A DNA stretch of 64,000 nucleotides from DATAPD01 sp036265385 (GTDB lineage Bacteria; Acidobacteriota; Terriglobia; Terriglobales; Acidobacteriaceae): NCBI GenBank assembly GCA_036265385.1, contig DATAPD010000005.1, positions 48,130 through 112,129 of the forward strand, in the 5' to 3' direction. Below, piece by piece: positions 24,075-32,151 of the stretch. Both the position numbers and the translations under genes were made by a program. Below the pieces are notes generated by a model, which saw only the letters and a list, made by a program, of their open reading frames with translations, was not told the origin of the DNA and did not search any database. Positions within the stretch are counted from its first letter, which is position 1; the number at the start of each line of letters is the position of its first letter.

Positions 24075-26792
24075 TTAGCGCGTGTCGGCCAGTTCGCGGG
24101 CGTCGAGGGTGTCGGGATGGTTCTCTCCAATCGTGGTTTGCAGATTCTCGACGGCAGAACGGAAGGCATCGCGAGCTTCTGAAGTTTTGCCTTGTGCTTT
24201 GAGAGCGCGCCCTAAGGCGAGATACGCGCTTCCGAGATGGCAGGAGCGGACTTCGGAGCCCACGTCAGGCTTTAGCAACGACACAGCTCGAGTGGCGTCG
24301 GCAGTCGCGGCATCCGAACGCTGCGCCGCTAAATGGATAACCGAACGACGAGTCAGAATGCGAGGAAGAAAGTAGCTGCCCTCTCCGCCGGATTTGATGG
24401 CTGCCTCGACGATCGACACACCACTATCCGAAAGCGTAGTGGCAGAGTTGAGGTCTTTTTGCAGCAATGCATTGAACGCTTTTTCCGAAGCAAGCACGCC
24501 GAGCGCGAAGTGGCCGGGAGGCAATGTCTTTTTCAGATTCTTCTCGACATCAGCGAGGAGTAGCGCGGCGGGAACCGAATCGCCTTGCGCCATGTAGATC
24601 TTCGCGCGCTCGAGACGGATGCGAGTCACCTCGTCTCCCGTGCGCTGAGCAACAGCGTACGCGCGGTCTGAGTAGTTGGCAGCTTCGTCCAGGCGATTCA
24701 GCTGGCGCAGCGTGCGAGCGTAGTTTGAGAGAACGATGGGAGAAACGCCCTCTTCGTTGTGATCAGCTTTGCTGATGTCGATAGAGCGACGAAACAGCTT
24801 TTCTGCTTCGAGCGGTCGTCCACTCTGGTCAAGAGCAAGCGCCCAATTGTTGAACAGAACGGCTGCTGACGCAGTTTGATCGCGACCGACGGAAGAAATC
24901 AGCGCGCCGGCTCGTTCATATGCCTCGACGGCTTTCGCATCGAGTCCCGCGGAACTATAGACCTTGCCGAGATCAGTCCATCGTCCTAATTCCAAGACGT
25001 CGGAATCGAACGGGGATTCTTTCACGACGCGGTGGGCAGCCTCAGCCCGGGAGATACCTTCGCGGATATTGCCGTTCTCCTGCACAATTTCGGTTCCAGC
25101 TTGCAGACAACTGACGCGCTCAAGAGCAAATTGGGTCTCTTGCGGCAGCTCTTTCAATCCTTCCTGATACAACTGTTCGGCGCGTTCCAACTCGAAATCA
25201 CGGGCCAGAGCCGCTGCATAAGCACAGGATGCGGAGGCTCGTATGGCCACATCGGACAAGCCTCGCGACAACGTGTACGCGTGCTCCAGCACACGCCGGG
25301 CGCTGCGTTGCTCGTCCTGTTCCAGATACTGGCGCCCAATCGATATCATCAGCTGCACGCGATTGGCATCGTTTTCAGAATGTTGTCGCTCCACAATCTG
25401 CTCGGCCCGTTGCAGAAGTTCATTCACCTTGAGCGGCTGTCCCGAGGGTGCCGCATCCGAGAGAAGAAATTGATGGAATTCATTCAGCACTTCGGAACGT
25501 TCGACTTGGCGCAAGGCAAAATCACGTTGGGCACGAGCTTTTCGGGCCTGTAGCACGGTGCCGACTAATCCGCCGAGCGTAGCCAGTATGGCGAGTGACG
25601 CGAGCACGACGGGCGTGCGATGCCTGCGTACGAATTTAGTGACGCGATAACGAACCGTGTCGGGCCGTGCCGTGATCGGCTCGTTACGCAAATGGCGCTT
25701 GAGGTCTTGCGTCAGTGCATTTACAGATGCATAGCGCTCGGCAGGATCTTTCTTAAGCGTCTTCAGGATGATGGTGTCGAGGTCGCCTCGAAGTTGGCGG
25801 GCATCGACGAAAGTCCAGACCGGGTGCGATTTGCCAGCAGATCGCGAGAGAAGCACATCCGATGGCCGAGGAGCTTCGTTTTCGAGAATTGCCTTGAGGA
25901 GATCGGCAGCCGTGCGTTGTCGGGGACCGGCGGGGTGTTGACCTGTCAGCAAAACGTATAACAGTACGCCGAGCGCATAGACGTCGGTCGCGGTGGTGAC
26001 GGGTGCTCCGGTGATTTGCTCCGGCGCTGCATACTCTGGCGTCAATGCGGACCCAGCTTCACGAGTGAGCTGTGTGGCCGTGCCCTCTTGTCCCTCGGCT
26101 TCCAAAAGTTTTGCGATGCCGAAATCGAGCAGCTTGACTTGGCCATCGTTGCTGACGAGAACGTTCGTTGGTTTGATGTCGCGATGCACGATCAGATTGA
26201 CGTGCGCATGCGCAACAGCATCGAGCACATCGAGGAACAATTGCAGACGGGCTGTCAGACCAAGACTGTGGCGCTCGCAGTAGTTGTCGATCGGCTCGCC
26301 CGCAACATATTCGAGAACGAGATAGGGATGTCCGCTTTCAGAAACTCCCGCATCGAGCAGCTTGGCGATATGGGCATGGGACAAACGTGCGAGGATTCCG
26401 CCTTCCCTACGGAAGCGCTCTTCGCCTCCGCGCCCGACCACGGCCACGTTGAGGAATTTGACGGCGGCAGAGCCCTCGAAACGTCCATCGGAGCGTTCCG
26501 CAAGCCAGACAGTGCCCATCCCACCCTGTCCGATGAGCGAGATCAACTTGTACGCGCCAACCGTTTGCCCCGCGAGACCGTCCCCACGGGCGAACAGTGG
26601 GCCGTTCTTGAGAAACCCTTTCTGTTCCGCTTCAAGCTGTTCCTGGAGTAAGACCTCGATCTGCTGAGCGATAACTGGATCCTGTGTGCGCAATGATGTC
26701 AGCCACTGCGCCCGCGCCTCACCAGAAAGCGTAAGGGCCTGATCGAGGTATGGGCTCAACACGCGCCATTGCTCCGGAGTCAGAGTCGACAC
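24075..26792 (-). CDS. Membrane Ser/Thr protein kinase with TPR sensor domain
   Basis: A PknB-type kinase of about 905 residues. The kinase domain (about 80-345) has the glycine loop GQGGMGTVWLAE, the lysine in AAVKFLN, the catalytic loop IVHRDIKPTNVLV and LLDFGIAKLL. A single membrane segment (VVLASLAILATLGGLVGTVL) follows, then roughly 430 residues of TPR-like helical repeats, for example LEHAYTLSRGL and AYERAGALISSVG. The GTG at 26792 is chosen because it follows the sigma stop codon by 7 nt with GAGGA between; upstream residues are shadow. Cotranscription with the ECF sigma factor at 26800 suggests the kinase controls it by phosphorylation, as described for related sigma/kinase pairs. Confidence 0.92.
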   Translation of the reverse strand: MSTLTPEQWRVLSPYLDQALTLSGEARAQWLTSLRTQDPVIAQQIEVLLQEQLEAEQKGFLKNGPLFARGDGLAGQTVGAYKLISLIGQGGMGTVWLAERSDGRFEGSAAVKFLNVAVVGRGGEERFRREGGILARLSHAHIAKLLDAGVSESGHPYLVLEYVAGEPIDNYCERHSLGLTARLQLFLDVLDAVAHAHVNLIVHRDIKPTNVLVSNDGQVKLLDFGIAKLLEAEGQEGTATQLTREAGSALTPEYAAPEQITGAPVTTATDVYALGVLLYVLLTGQHPAGPRQRTAADLLKAILENEAPRPSDVLLSRSAGKSHPVWTFVDARQLRGDLDTIILKTLKKDPAERYASVNALTQDLKRHLRNEPITARPDTVRYRVTKFVRRHRTPVVLASLAILATLGGLVGTVLQARKARAQRDFALRQVERSEVLNEFHQFLLSDAAPSGQPLKVNELLQRAEQIVERQHSENDANRVQLMISIGRQYLEQDEQRSARRVLEHAYTLSRGLSDVAIRASASCAYAAALARDFELERAEQLYQEGLKELPQETQFALERVSCLQAGTEIVQENGNIREGISRAEAAHRVVKESPFDSDVLELGRWTDLGKVYSSAGLDAKAVEAYERAGALISSVGRDQTASAAVLFNNWALALDQSGRPLEAEKLFRRSIDISKADHNEEGVSPIVLSNYARTLRQLNRLDEAANYSDRAYAVAQRTGDEVTRIRLERAKIYMAQGDSVPAALLLADVEKNLKKTLPPGHFALGVLASEKAFNALLQKDLNSATTLSDSGVSIVEAAIKSGGEGSYFLPRILTRRSVIHLAAQRSDAATADATRAVSLLKPDVGSEVRSCHLGSAYLALGRALKAQGKTSEARDAFRSAVENLQTTIGENHPDTLDARELADTR

Positions 26793-26799
26793 TGGTTCC

Positions 26800-27366
26800 T
26801 CACAAGGACAACTCGGTCCGCAATTCGCGGTGAAGATAGATTCGCGCTTTTTCCCAATGACGTTGGACGGTGCGCTCGGACAAGTTGCGCATGGCGGCAA
26901 TCTCGGCGAACGAGAAGCCGCAGAAAAATTTCATGTCGACGACTTCCGCGAGTGTCGGTTCGATTTTTGCAAGATTGTCGAGCGCGTCGCTAATTTGCGT
27001 CAGTTCGCGCGGATCGGCCGGATTCTCGAGCGCATCATCTCCGATTGATGTGATCTCAAACAGCCCGCCTCGTTTTTGCGCGTGCCGAGTGCGCGCATGA
27101 TCGATGATGAGGCCCCGCATGACTCGCGCAGCATATCCCATGAAACGGGCCTCGTCGGGGAAATCAGCGCCACTGCGGCCGGCCATATCGAGATACGCTT
27201 CGTGCAACAACTCAGTCACGCCGATGCTGACACCGGCGCCGCGTCGGGCTAACTGTTGACGGGCGAGCCGATGAAGTTCCGAATACAGGGCAGTGAATAA
27301 GGCCTCGGTCGCAGAACTGTCTCCCTTTTCGGACGCTTCAATCAGGGAAACCAATCTGGTGTCCAA
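26800..27366 (-). CDS. ECF sigma factor of the kinase-associated (TIGR02999-like) group
   Basis: A 188-residue ECF sigma factor. Region 2 reads LYSELHRLARQQLARRGAG, TELLHEAYLDMAGR and FMGYAARVMRGLIIDHAR, the pattern of the group usually found beside Ser/Thr kinases in Acidobacteriota and Planctomycetes. Region 4 reads VVDMKFFCGFSFAEIAAMRN then SERTVQRHWEKARIYLHREL. No anti-sigma gene is present, in line with control by the kinase encoded 7 nt downstream. Confidence 0.93.
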   Translation of the reverse strand: MDTRLVSLIEASEKGDSSATEALFTALYSELHRLARQQLARRGAGVSIGVTELLHEAYLDMAGRSGADFPDEARFMGYAARVMRGLIIDHARTRHAQKRGGLFEITSIGDDALENPADPRELTQISDALDNLAKIEPTLAEVVDMKFFCGFSFAEIAAMRNLSERTVQRHWEKARIYLHRELRTELSL

Positions 27367-27487
27367 AGCCGACTTCCTCCTTACAGGTTCTACTCAGGGA
27401 TACAGGGAATGCGTAGGTTGTCGGTATTTTAATGCGCGGAGTCAAGAAAAGGCGGGCAAACAGAGTTCGATTGTGAGTGGGTTGAGA

Positions 27488-27509
27488 GGACGGGCGTGGA
27501 CGCCCGTCC
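27488..27509. repeat. GC-rich palindrome, ACGGGCG core
   Basis: Nine-bp perfect stem GGACGGGCG/CGCCCGTCC with loop TGGA. The same core occurs at 44837-44858. No T-run follows on either strand. Confidence 0.65.
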
Positions 27510-27546
27510 CCTATCGTGAAAGTGAGAATTGTTCGCTCAGCGGGAG

Positions 27547-28011
27547 CTACTCCTTGTCATAAACCGCTGTGCTGTTCATTTCCTTGCCCTTGGAATCTTT
27601 TCCGTGGACTGTAACCGTCCGAGACTTTCCATCGGCGGAAACCACGATCTTTCCGCTTACCACGCTTTTTCCGCCTTTTTTGTTGTCCAGCATCAATGTG
27701 TGATCGTCGACTTGCTTATAGGAACGGGCGTCTGAATTGGGATCGCCAGTGAGCGGATAGTCTTTGCCATCGAACTTGCCGGTCCACTCGGTATGCGTGG
27801 CTTTTCCTTCAGCGTCTGTGCCATCGGTCGTGACTTTGATGTTGTCACCGTCGGCGGTGTAGGTAACGGTGGTGTTCTTCGGCCCATTGCCGAGCTTTGA
27901 CTTCGATTCGTTCAATTTCCAGGTGCCCATGTTGGCGTTGTCTGCGGCGAGTGCGAGGCCAAAGCCCGCAAGGCACAGTGCCGCGACGACCAGAATGGAT
28001 CTGATTTTCAT
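27547..28011 (-). CDS. Exported beta-rich protein of unknown function
   Basis: The start is the ATG at 28011, preceded by GGAGACAAC. A signal peptide (SILVVAALCLAGFGLALAAD) leads a 135-residue beta-rich domain with repeated strand-turn units: MGTWKLNESKSKLGNGPKNT, DGDNIKVTTDGTDAEGKATH, VVSADGKSRTVTVHGKDSKG. The opening G-T-W-K-L-N-x-x-K-S-K pattern is common in secreted Acidobacteriota proteins of lipocalin-like appearance. It has no cysteine in the mature part and no catalytic motif. It is convergent with nothing and probably monocistronic. Confidence 0.82.
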   Translation of the reverse strand: MKIRSILVVAALCLAGFGLALAADNANMGTWKLNESKSKLGNGPKNTTVTYTADGDNIKVTTDGTDAEGKATHTEWTGKFDGKDYPLTGDPNSDARSYKQVDDHTLMLDNKKGGKSVVSGKIVVSADGKSRTVTVHGKDSKGKEMNSTAVYDKE

Positions 28012-28189
28012 GTTGTCTCCGGTGATTAGCAGATTGACTGATTTGAAGCGGCTGGAAGTGTATGTCAATTGTTATGTCTGGGCAAGCGAGGGGAGCTCAA
28101 CAGGCCGTCACACCCTTGTGTGATTTCTTTACTAATTAAATTTTACCTTGCCAGATAACATGCACTCTGATGCCAGGCAGGTCGTTCAT

Positions 28190-30250
28190 ATGACTTATCG
28201 GTGGAACTTTCTATGCCGGGAAATTAATCTGCTCGTGATAGTTAATCGATGTTTGCAATTGAAACGAGTCAGCTGCCAGACAGCGTTTCTGGTTGTTGTT
28301 GCTTGGACGTCGGCGCTCTCGCAAAATCCAGTTCCTCATCTCGATCAACCGACAACTCCAGCCGTAGTCACGCCGGGCAGCGGTGCTTTCACGATGCTCG
28401 TGAACGGAACGGGCTTCGTTCCGGGTGCGCTGTTGAATTGGAACGGCGTAGCACAGGCGACAACGTTTGTTTCTCCTGCGCAACTGTCGGTGCTGGTGCC
28501 GGCCGCGAACGTCGCTGTGGCGGGGACGGCAATATTGACTGCTTTTAATCCAGGCTCCGCGACGAAATCGAACGCCATCTACTTTCCGATAACCACTCCA
28601 AGCACTTCTGTTTTCTACGAGCATGCTACCGACTCTCCCATCGTGCTGGGCCAGGTCGGAGGGCTGCCGGTTGAGCCGATGTCAATTACATCTGGAGATG
28701 TAAATGGCGACGGCAAACTCGATCTGGTGTTCGGAGCGGAAAGTACTCCAGGTGGGCCGGAGTTGCGTGTGCTGTTGGGAAAAGGAGATGGCACGTTTCA
28801 AACCGGGCCGACCAGCAACGGTGTGGGAAGCTGTCCGTGCTCGCTGGCTTTAGGCGATTTGAATGGTGACGGCAAACTTGATATCGCTGTGGCAAATGCC
28901 AATGTGAATACGGTGTCGATCCTGCTGGGCGCGGGAAACGGGAGCTTCAGCGCGGCAGTAAAGTCGTTTTTCAACGTCGGGAATGAACCGACAGCTGTGG
29001 TACTGGCTGATTTCAATCGCGATGGCAGATTGGATCTCGCTGTAGCGAACTCCTTCGACGAGACCGTTTCAACGTTCGTCGGCGATGGAGATGGCACATT
29101 CACTTTCGGTACTACGTTTTCGACGCCCGGAAGTCCTTTCTCGATCGTGGCCGGAGATTTCAATGCGGATGGCAAGTTGGATATCGGCACATCCAGTTCC
29201 AATGCCAATTCTGTGACAATCCTTCTGGGCAATGGCGACGGAACCTTTGCGGCGCCCACAACCTTTCCTGCGACTTCGGGATTTCGAGTTGTCACTGCCG
29301 ATTTCAGTTCCGATGGTAAGTTGGACCTGGCTGTCCCAAGCGACCACGACTCGACGGTGAGTGTTCTGTTGGGCAACGGCGATGGAACTTTCGCCACCGT
29401 GCCGAGTTGCTGTGGCATTTCTACGAATTCAACCCTAAGTTTCGATATGGCCGTCGGCGATTTCAATGGCGACGGGAAATTGGATCTAGCGTCTTCGATT
29501 TTAGACACAAAGCCGGGCGTTCCCGTAAGTTACGTGGTCATGCAGCTGGGAAATGCGGACGGGACATTCGCGACCGCAGATTTCACGCGATTGTTGCCGA
29601 CCGAGGCGGCCACAATGACGGTTGGCGATTACAATCGCGACGGAAAACTGGACTTCGCGGTGGGAAGCAATCCGGACGGAGAGGTTTCAGTTCTGGTGCA
29701 GCCACCAACCCCAGGGCCCGAGCCTGATTTTGCGATGACTTCGACAACAGGAGCGGCAACGGTATCAGCGGGAGAAACGGCGAATTTTACGGTTCAAGTC
29801 AGTTCGAATAACGGATTTCTGGGCCAGCTGTCATTGGCGTGCTCCGGAGCACCACGACAGGCCACCTGTTCCCTGCCTTCAAATACATTCTTGTTTGACT
29901 CAGCGACAGCCACCTTCAGAGTAATTGTCTCGACAAGAGCTGGAAGTTCAGCCGTGGTGGCCGGTGTCAGCGATTCCCCGACGAGAGGCACTTTCGGCGG
30001 CCTGTTAGCTGGAGTGTTCGGACCCATGCTCACTTTATTGGTTGTTTTGCCGGTCGGCAGGTTCACGAGAGCAAGAAAAGTCGGTTTAGCATGCATGGTG
30101 CTGACGGGAGCGTTGTTTATGGCGAACTGTGGCGGCGGCTCTTCTAATCCGCCGGCGAATGGTACTCCAACGGGCACTTACACATTGACCGTGACAGCCC
30201 ATGTGGGGAGCGTTCAGAAAATGACGAGTCTGACGCTGACCGTCCAATAA
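28190..30250 (+). CDS. Secreted FG-GAP/VCBS repeat protein
   Basis: A secreted, probably calcium-binding beta-propeller protein. An N-terminal IPT/TIG-like segment (GSGAFTMLVNGTGFVPGALL) is followed by seven FG-GAP units, each with a D-x-N-x-D-G-x-L-D core: GDVNGDGKLDLVFG, GDLNGDGKLDIAVA, ADFNRDGRLDLAVA, GDFNADGKLDIGTS, ADFSSDGKLDLAVP, GDFNGDGKLDLASS and GDYNRDGKLDFAVG. An Ig-like domain, a membrane segment (LLAGVFGPMLTLLVVLPVG) and a Cys-Gly-rich tail end the protein. The start is uncertain: candidate codons lie at 28148, 28160 and 28190. Likely role is adhesion or surface structure. Confidence 0.85.
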   Translation: MTYRWNFLCREINLLVIVNRCLQLKRVSCQTAFLVVVAWTSALSQNPVPHLDQPTTPAVVTPGSGAFTMLVNGTGFVPGALLNWNGVAQATTFVSPAQLSVLVPAANVAVAGTAILTAFNPGSATKSNAIYFPITTPSTSVFYEHATDSPIVLGQVGGLPVEPMSITSGDVNGDGKLDLVFGAESTPGGPELRVLLGKGDGTFQTGPTSNGVGSCPCSLALGDLNGDGKLDIAVANANVNTVSILLGAGNGSFSAAVKSFFNVGNEPTAVVLADFNRDGRLDLAVANSFDETVSTFVGDGDGTFTFGTTFSTPGSPFSIVAGDFNADGKLDIGTSSSNANSVTILLGNGDGTFAAPTTFPATSGFRVVTADFSSDGKLDLAVPSDHDSTVSVLLGNGDGTFATVPSCCGISTNSTLSFDMAVGDFNGDGKLDLASSILDTKPGVPVSYVVMQLGNADGTFATADFTRLLPTEAATMTVGDYNRDGKLDFAVGSNPDGEVSVLVQPPTPGPEPDFAMTSTTGAATVSAGETANFTVQVSSNNGFLGQLSLACSGAPRQATCSLPSNTFLFDSATATFRVIVSTRAGSSAVVAGVSDSPTRGTFGGLLAGVFGPMLTLLVVLPVGRFTRARKVGLACMVLTGALFMANCGGGSSNPPANGTPTGTYTLTVTAHVGSVQKMTSLTLTVQ

Positions 30251-30477
30251 CGGCCCCCAGAGCCGCGCGGCTGGATTGGCCGGATTCGTATTCGCGACGA
30301 AGCACCATCCGGGCGAGACGCCCGAACCTGCATGCGTCCACCGGTACCTTCGTAACTTTCGTCGGGACTACAAAACCATCGAGAATCGTCTTCGTTTGCT
30401 TGGGGATGGCACCTGGGTCGACTGGGGTCTGCACGCTCTCCGCGTGCGCAGAGTGCCGACGCAAGACAAGGAGAACC

Positions 30478-31071
30478 ATGAAAAAGACATTGTTGATTGC
30501 TGGCGTTGCCAGTTTGTCGTTGTTTGCCGCGGCACAGACGCAGTCGAGCGCGGACAAGAAACAGCAGCCTGCTGCTACCCACGAAGTGAAGTCTCCTCGA
30601 GACCTTTCCACTGGACAGGCGTCCGGGAAAATGAAGGCCGAGGGCAATGGCGTTATTCATCGCGACATCGCAGCCCGTGAGGCCGCTTCGGGTCAGGCCT
30701 CGGGTAAGACTGCTGTCGTCGACCAGGCCGGACCGAAATTGCAGGTCGTTTCCGGCGACGTTGATGGCGACGGCGCAGCCGACGGGAAGATTCGTCCGCA
30801 GTACGACGTGAAGAATCAGACCAAAGCCCGCGTTGCGGCTGGCGACGTGAACGGTGATGGCGAAAGCAAGGTGAAGGCTACCTACGACGTAAAGAGCCAG
30901 AACAAGGCGCGCGTAGCGGCTGGCGATGTGAATGGCGATGGCGTGGATGCGTCAGCGCAGCACGAAGTGAAAAGCCCGCGCGACATCGCAACGGGACAGG
31001 CCAGCGGAAAGCGTCAGCACGAACCAGTGAAGATTCAGAAAGAAGCTGGAGCAAAGTCAGAGAACAAGTAG
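30478..31071 (+). CDS. Secreted EF-hand-like repeat protein
   Basis: AAGGAGAACC before the ATG at 30478 fixes the start. A signal peptide (LLIAGVASLSLFAAAQ) is followed by a low-complexity repeat protein. Three Asp-rich loops look like EF-hand or dockerin calcium loops: GDVDGDGAADGKI, GDVNGDGESKVKA and GDVNGDGVDASA. A second repeat, VKSPRDLSTGQASGK, appears near residue 40 and again near 165 (VKSPRDIATGQASGK), with a partial copy between. Function is unknown; calcium binding outside the cell is inferred. It follows the FG-GAP gene by 227 bp and has its own terminator. Confidence 0.82.
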   Translation: MKKTLLIAGVASLSLFAAAQTQSSADKKQQPAATHEVKSPRDLSTGQASGKMKAEGNGVIHRDIAAREAASGQASGKTAVVDQAGPKLQVVSGDVDGDGAADGKIRPQYDVKNQTKARVAAGDVNGDGESKVKATYDVKSQNKARVAAGDVNGDGVDASAQHEVKSPRDIATGQASGKRQHEPVKIQKEAGAKSENK

Positions 31072-31095
31072 TCGGATGCGAATTAAGTTTGAGAG

Positions 31096-31127
31096 CCCAC
31101 CCGAAGACCTATTCGGGTGGGTTTTTT
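31096..31127 (+). terminator. Rho-independent terminator after the EF-hand-like gene
   Basis: CCCACCCGAA and TTCGGGTGGG form a perfect 10-bp stem around GACCTA, followed by six T. Confidence 0.95.
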
Positions 31128-31149
31128 CATTGAACGAGCGAGAGGTCAA

Positions 31150-31177
31150 TTTAGCACTCAGCATTCAGCATTCAGTC
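31150..31177. repeat. Heptanucleotide array, TTCAGCA type
   Basis: Four 7-bp units (TTTAGCA, CTCAGCA, TTCAGCA, TTCAGTC). It is the inverse-complement type of the array at 31260, 82 bp away. Confidence 0.7.
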
Positions 31178-31229
31178 CAAAAGTTTCGGAGAACTCACTT
31201 GATCTTGCCATTAATCTGGGCGCTCGGCG

Positions 31230-31248
31230 GGCAGACGAGACGTCTGCC
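31230..31248. repeat. Palindrome between two inverted 7-bp arrays
   Basis: GGCAGAC and GTCTGCC form a 7-bp stem around GAGAC; outer CGCTC and GAGCG can extend it with an internal bulge. Confidence 0.6.
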
Positions 31249-31259
31249 GTACGGAGCGT

Positions 31260-31294
31260 TAGCTGAATGCTGACTGCTGATTACTGACTACTCA
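31260..31294. repeat. Heptanucleotide array, ATGCTGA type
   Basis: Five 7-bp units (TAGCTGA, ATGCTGA, CTGCTGA, TTACTGA, CTACTCA), ending 13 nt before the stop codon of the TPR gene at 31308. Confidence 0.75.
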
Positions 31295-31307
31295 AGTGAT
31301 CAGACAA

Positions 31308-32117
31308 TCAGTCTGTGATCGCGGTAGGTTTGCTTGCCATCAGCTCTGTAAACCGCGGATCTTTGCGAAGTTGGGTGAACTCCGTGTCTTTGTACACATT
31401 TCCGATTTGCTTATAACCCTCTTCCAGCGCTTTGCGCAGATATTCAAGAGAACGATCCGGGACGCCCATCTTGGCGTACAGCTTGGCTAGAACATAGTCA
31501 TAGTGCGCTCTATCGTCGGGGGAGGGAAGTTGCGCCAGTACGCCTGCGCGAGAAGTCCGCTCGAAGATATCTGGATCAAGCCGGATCGCTTCGCTGTAAC
31601 TCGCAACGGCTTTTTCGAAATCTCTCTTCTGGAAATATGCGGCCCCCAGGTTGTTGTGGTACGGCGCGACATCCGCGTGCAGTTCAATGGCTTTCTTATA
31701 TAGCTTGATGGCCTTGCCGGGATTTTTGTCGGCGTAATACGCGACGCCAAGATTGTTGTAGGCATCTGCGTAACGCTTATCCATTTTCAGAGCGCGTTCG
31801 AAATCTTTGCGGGCTTCCTTGTTGCGGCGGATCATCAGTTCGGTGATGCCCACTTTGTTGTAGAGCGTCGCGCTATTCGGACTTTTCTGAATGGCTGCCC
31901 GGTAATAATCGAGCGCGTCGAGGTAAGACTTATCGCCGCGCAGATCATCCGCTTGTTTTTCGAGATCGGCAGCGGACGCTCCGGGAGAGGGCGGTTCCGC
32001 GCGCCGCATCGGAGGAGGTCCAACTTGTAACTGTTCGGGTGAAGACTGGGCCATTAGAGAAACGGCCGCAAACAACAGAACGATCAACGCTGAGATTCGA
32101 ACCGTACCCACTCGCAT
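31308..32117 (-). CDS. Exported TPR protein
   Basis: A signal peptide (ISALIVLLFAAVSLMAQ) and a Pro-rich linker precede about five tetratricopeptide repeats (residues 50-190), e.g. ATLYNKVGITELMIRRNKEA, ADAYNNLGVAYYADKNPGKA and APYHNNLGAAYFQKRDFEKA. The C-terminal part (VLAKLYAKMGVPDRSLEYLR then DTEFTQLRKDPRFTELM) matches the common ending of such acidobacterial TPR proteins. TPR domains bind protein partners. GGGGGT precedes the ATG. It lies 34 bp after the class A PBP gene on the same strand and may assist cell-wall assembly, an inference from position. Confidence 0.88.
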   Translation of the reverse strand: MRVGTVRISALIVLLFAAVSLMAQSSPEQLQVGPPPMRRAEPPSPGASAADLEKQADDLRGDKSYLDALDYYRAAIQKSPNSATLYNKVGITELMIRRNKEARKDFERALKMDKRYADAYNNLGVAYYADKNPGKAIKLYKKAIELHADVAPYHNNLGAAYFQKRDFEKAVASYSEAIRLDPDIFERTSRAGVLAQLPSPDDRAHYDYVLAKLYAKMGVPDRSLEYLRKALEEGYKQIGNVYKDTEFTQLRKDPRFTELMASKPTAITD

Positions 32118-32151
32118 GACTTTACCCCCGGTTCATGCGGAACGAGCAGGT

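Noticed and set aside
30276..30680. Plus-strand frames between the FG-GAP and EF-hand genes
   Set aside because: They run into the EF-hand gene in another frame, and that gene has a strong ribosome site and signal peptide. The extension upstream of its ATG is not supported.
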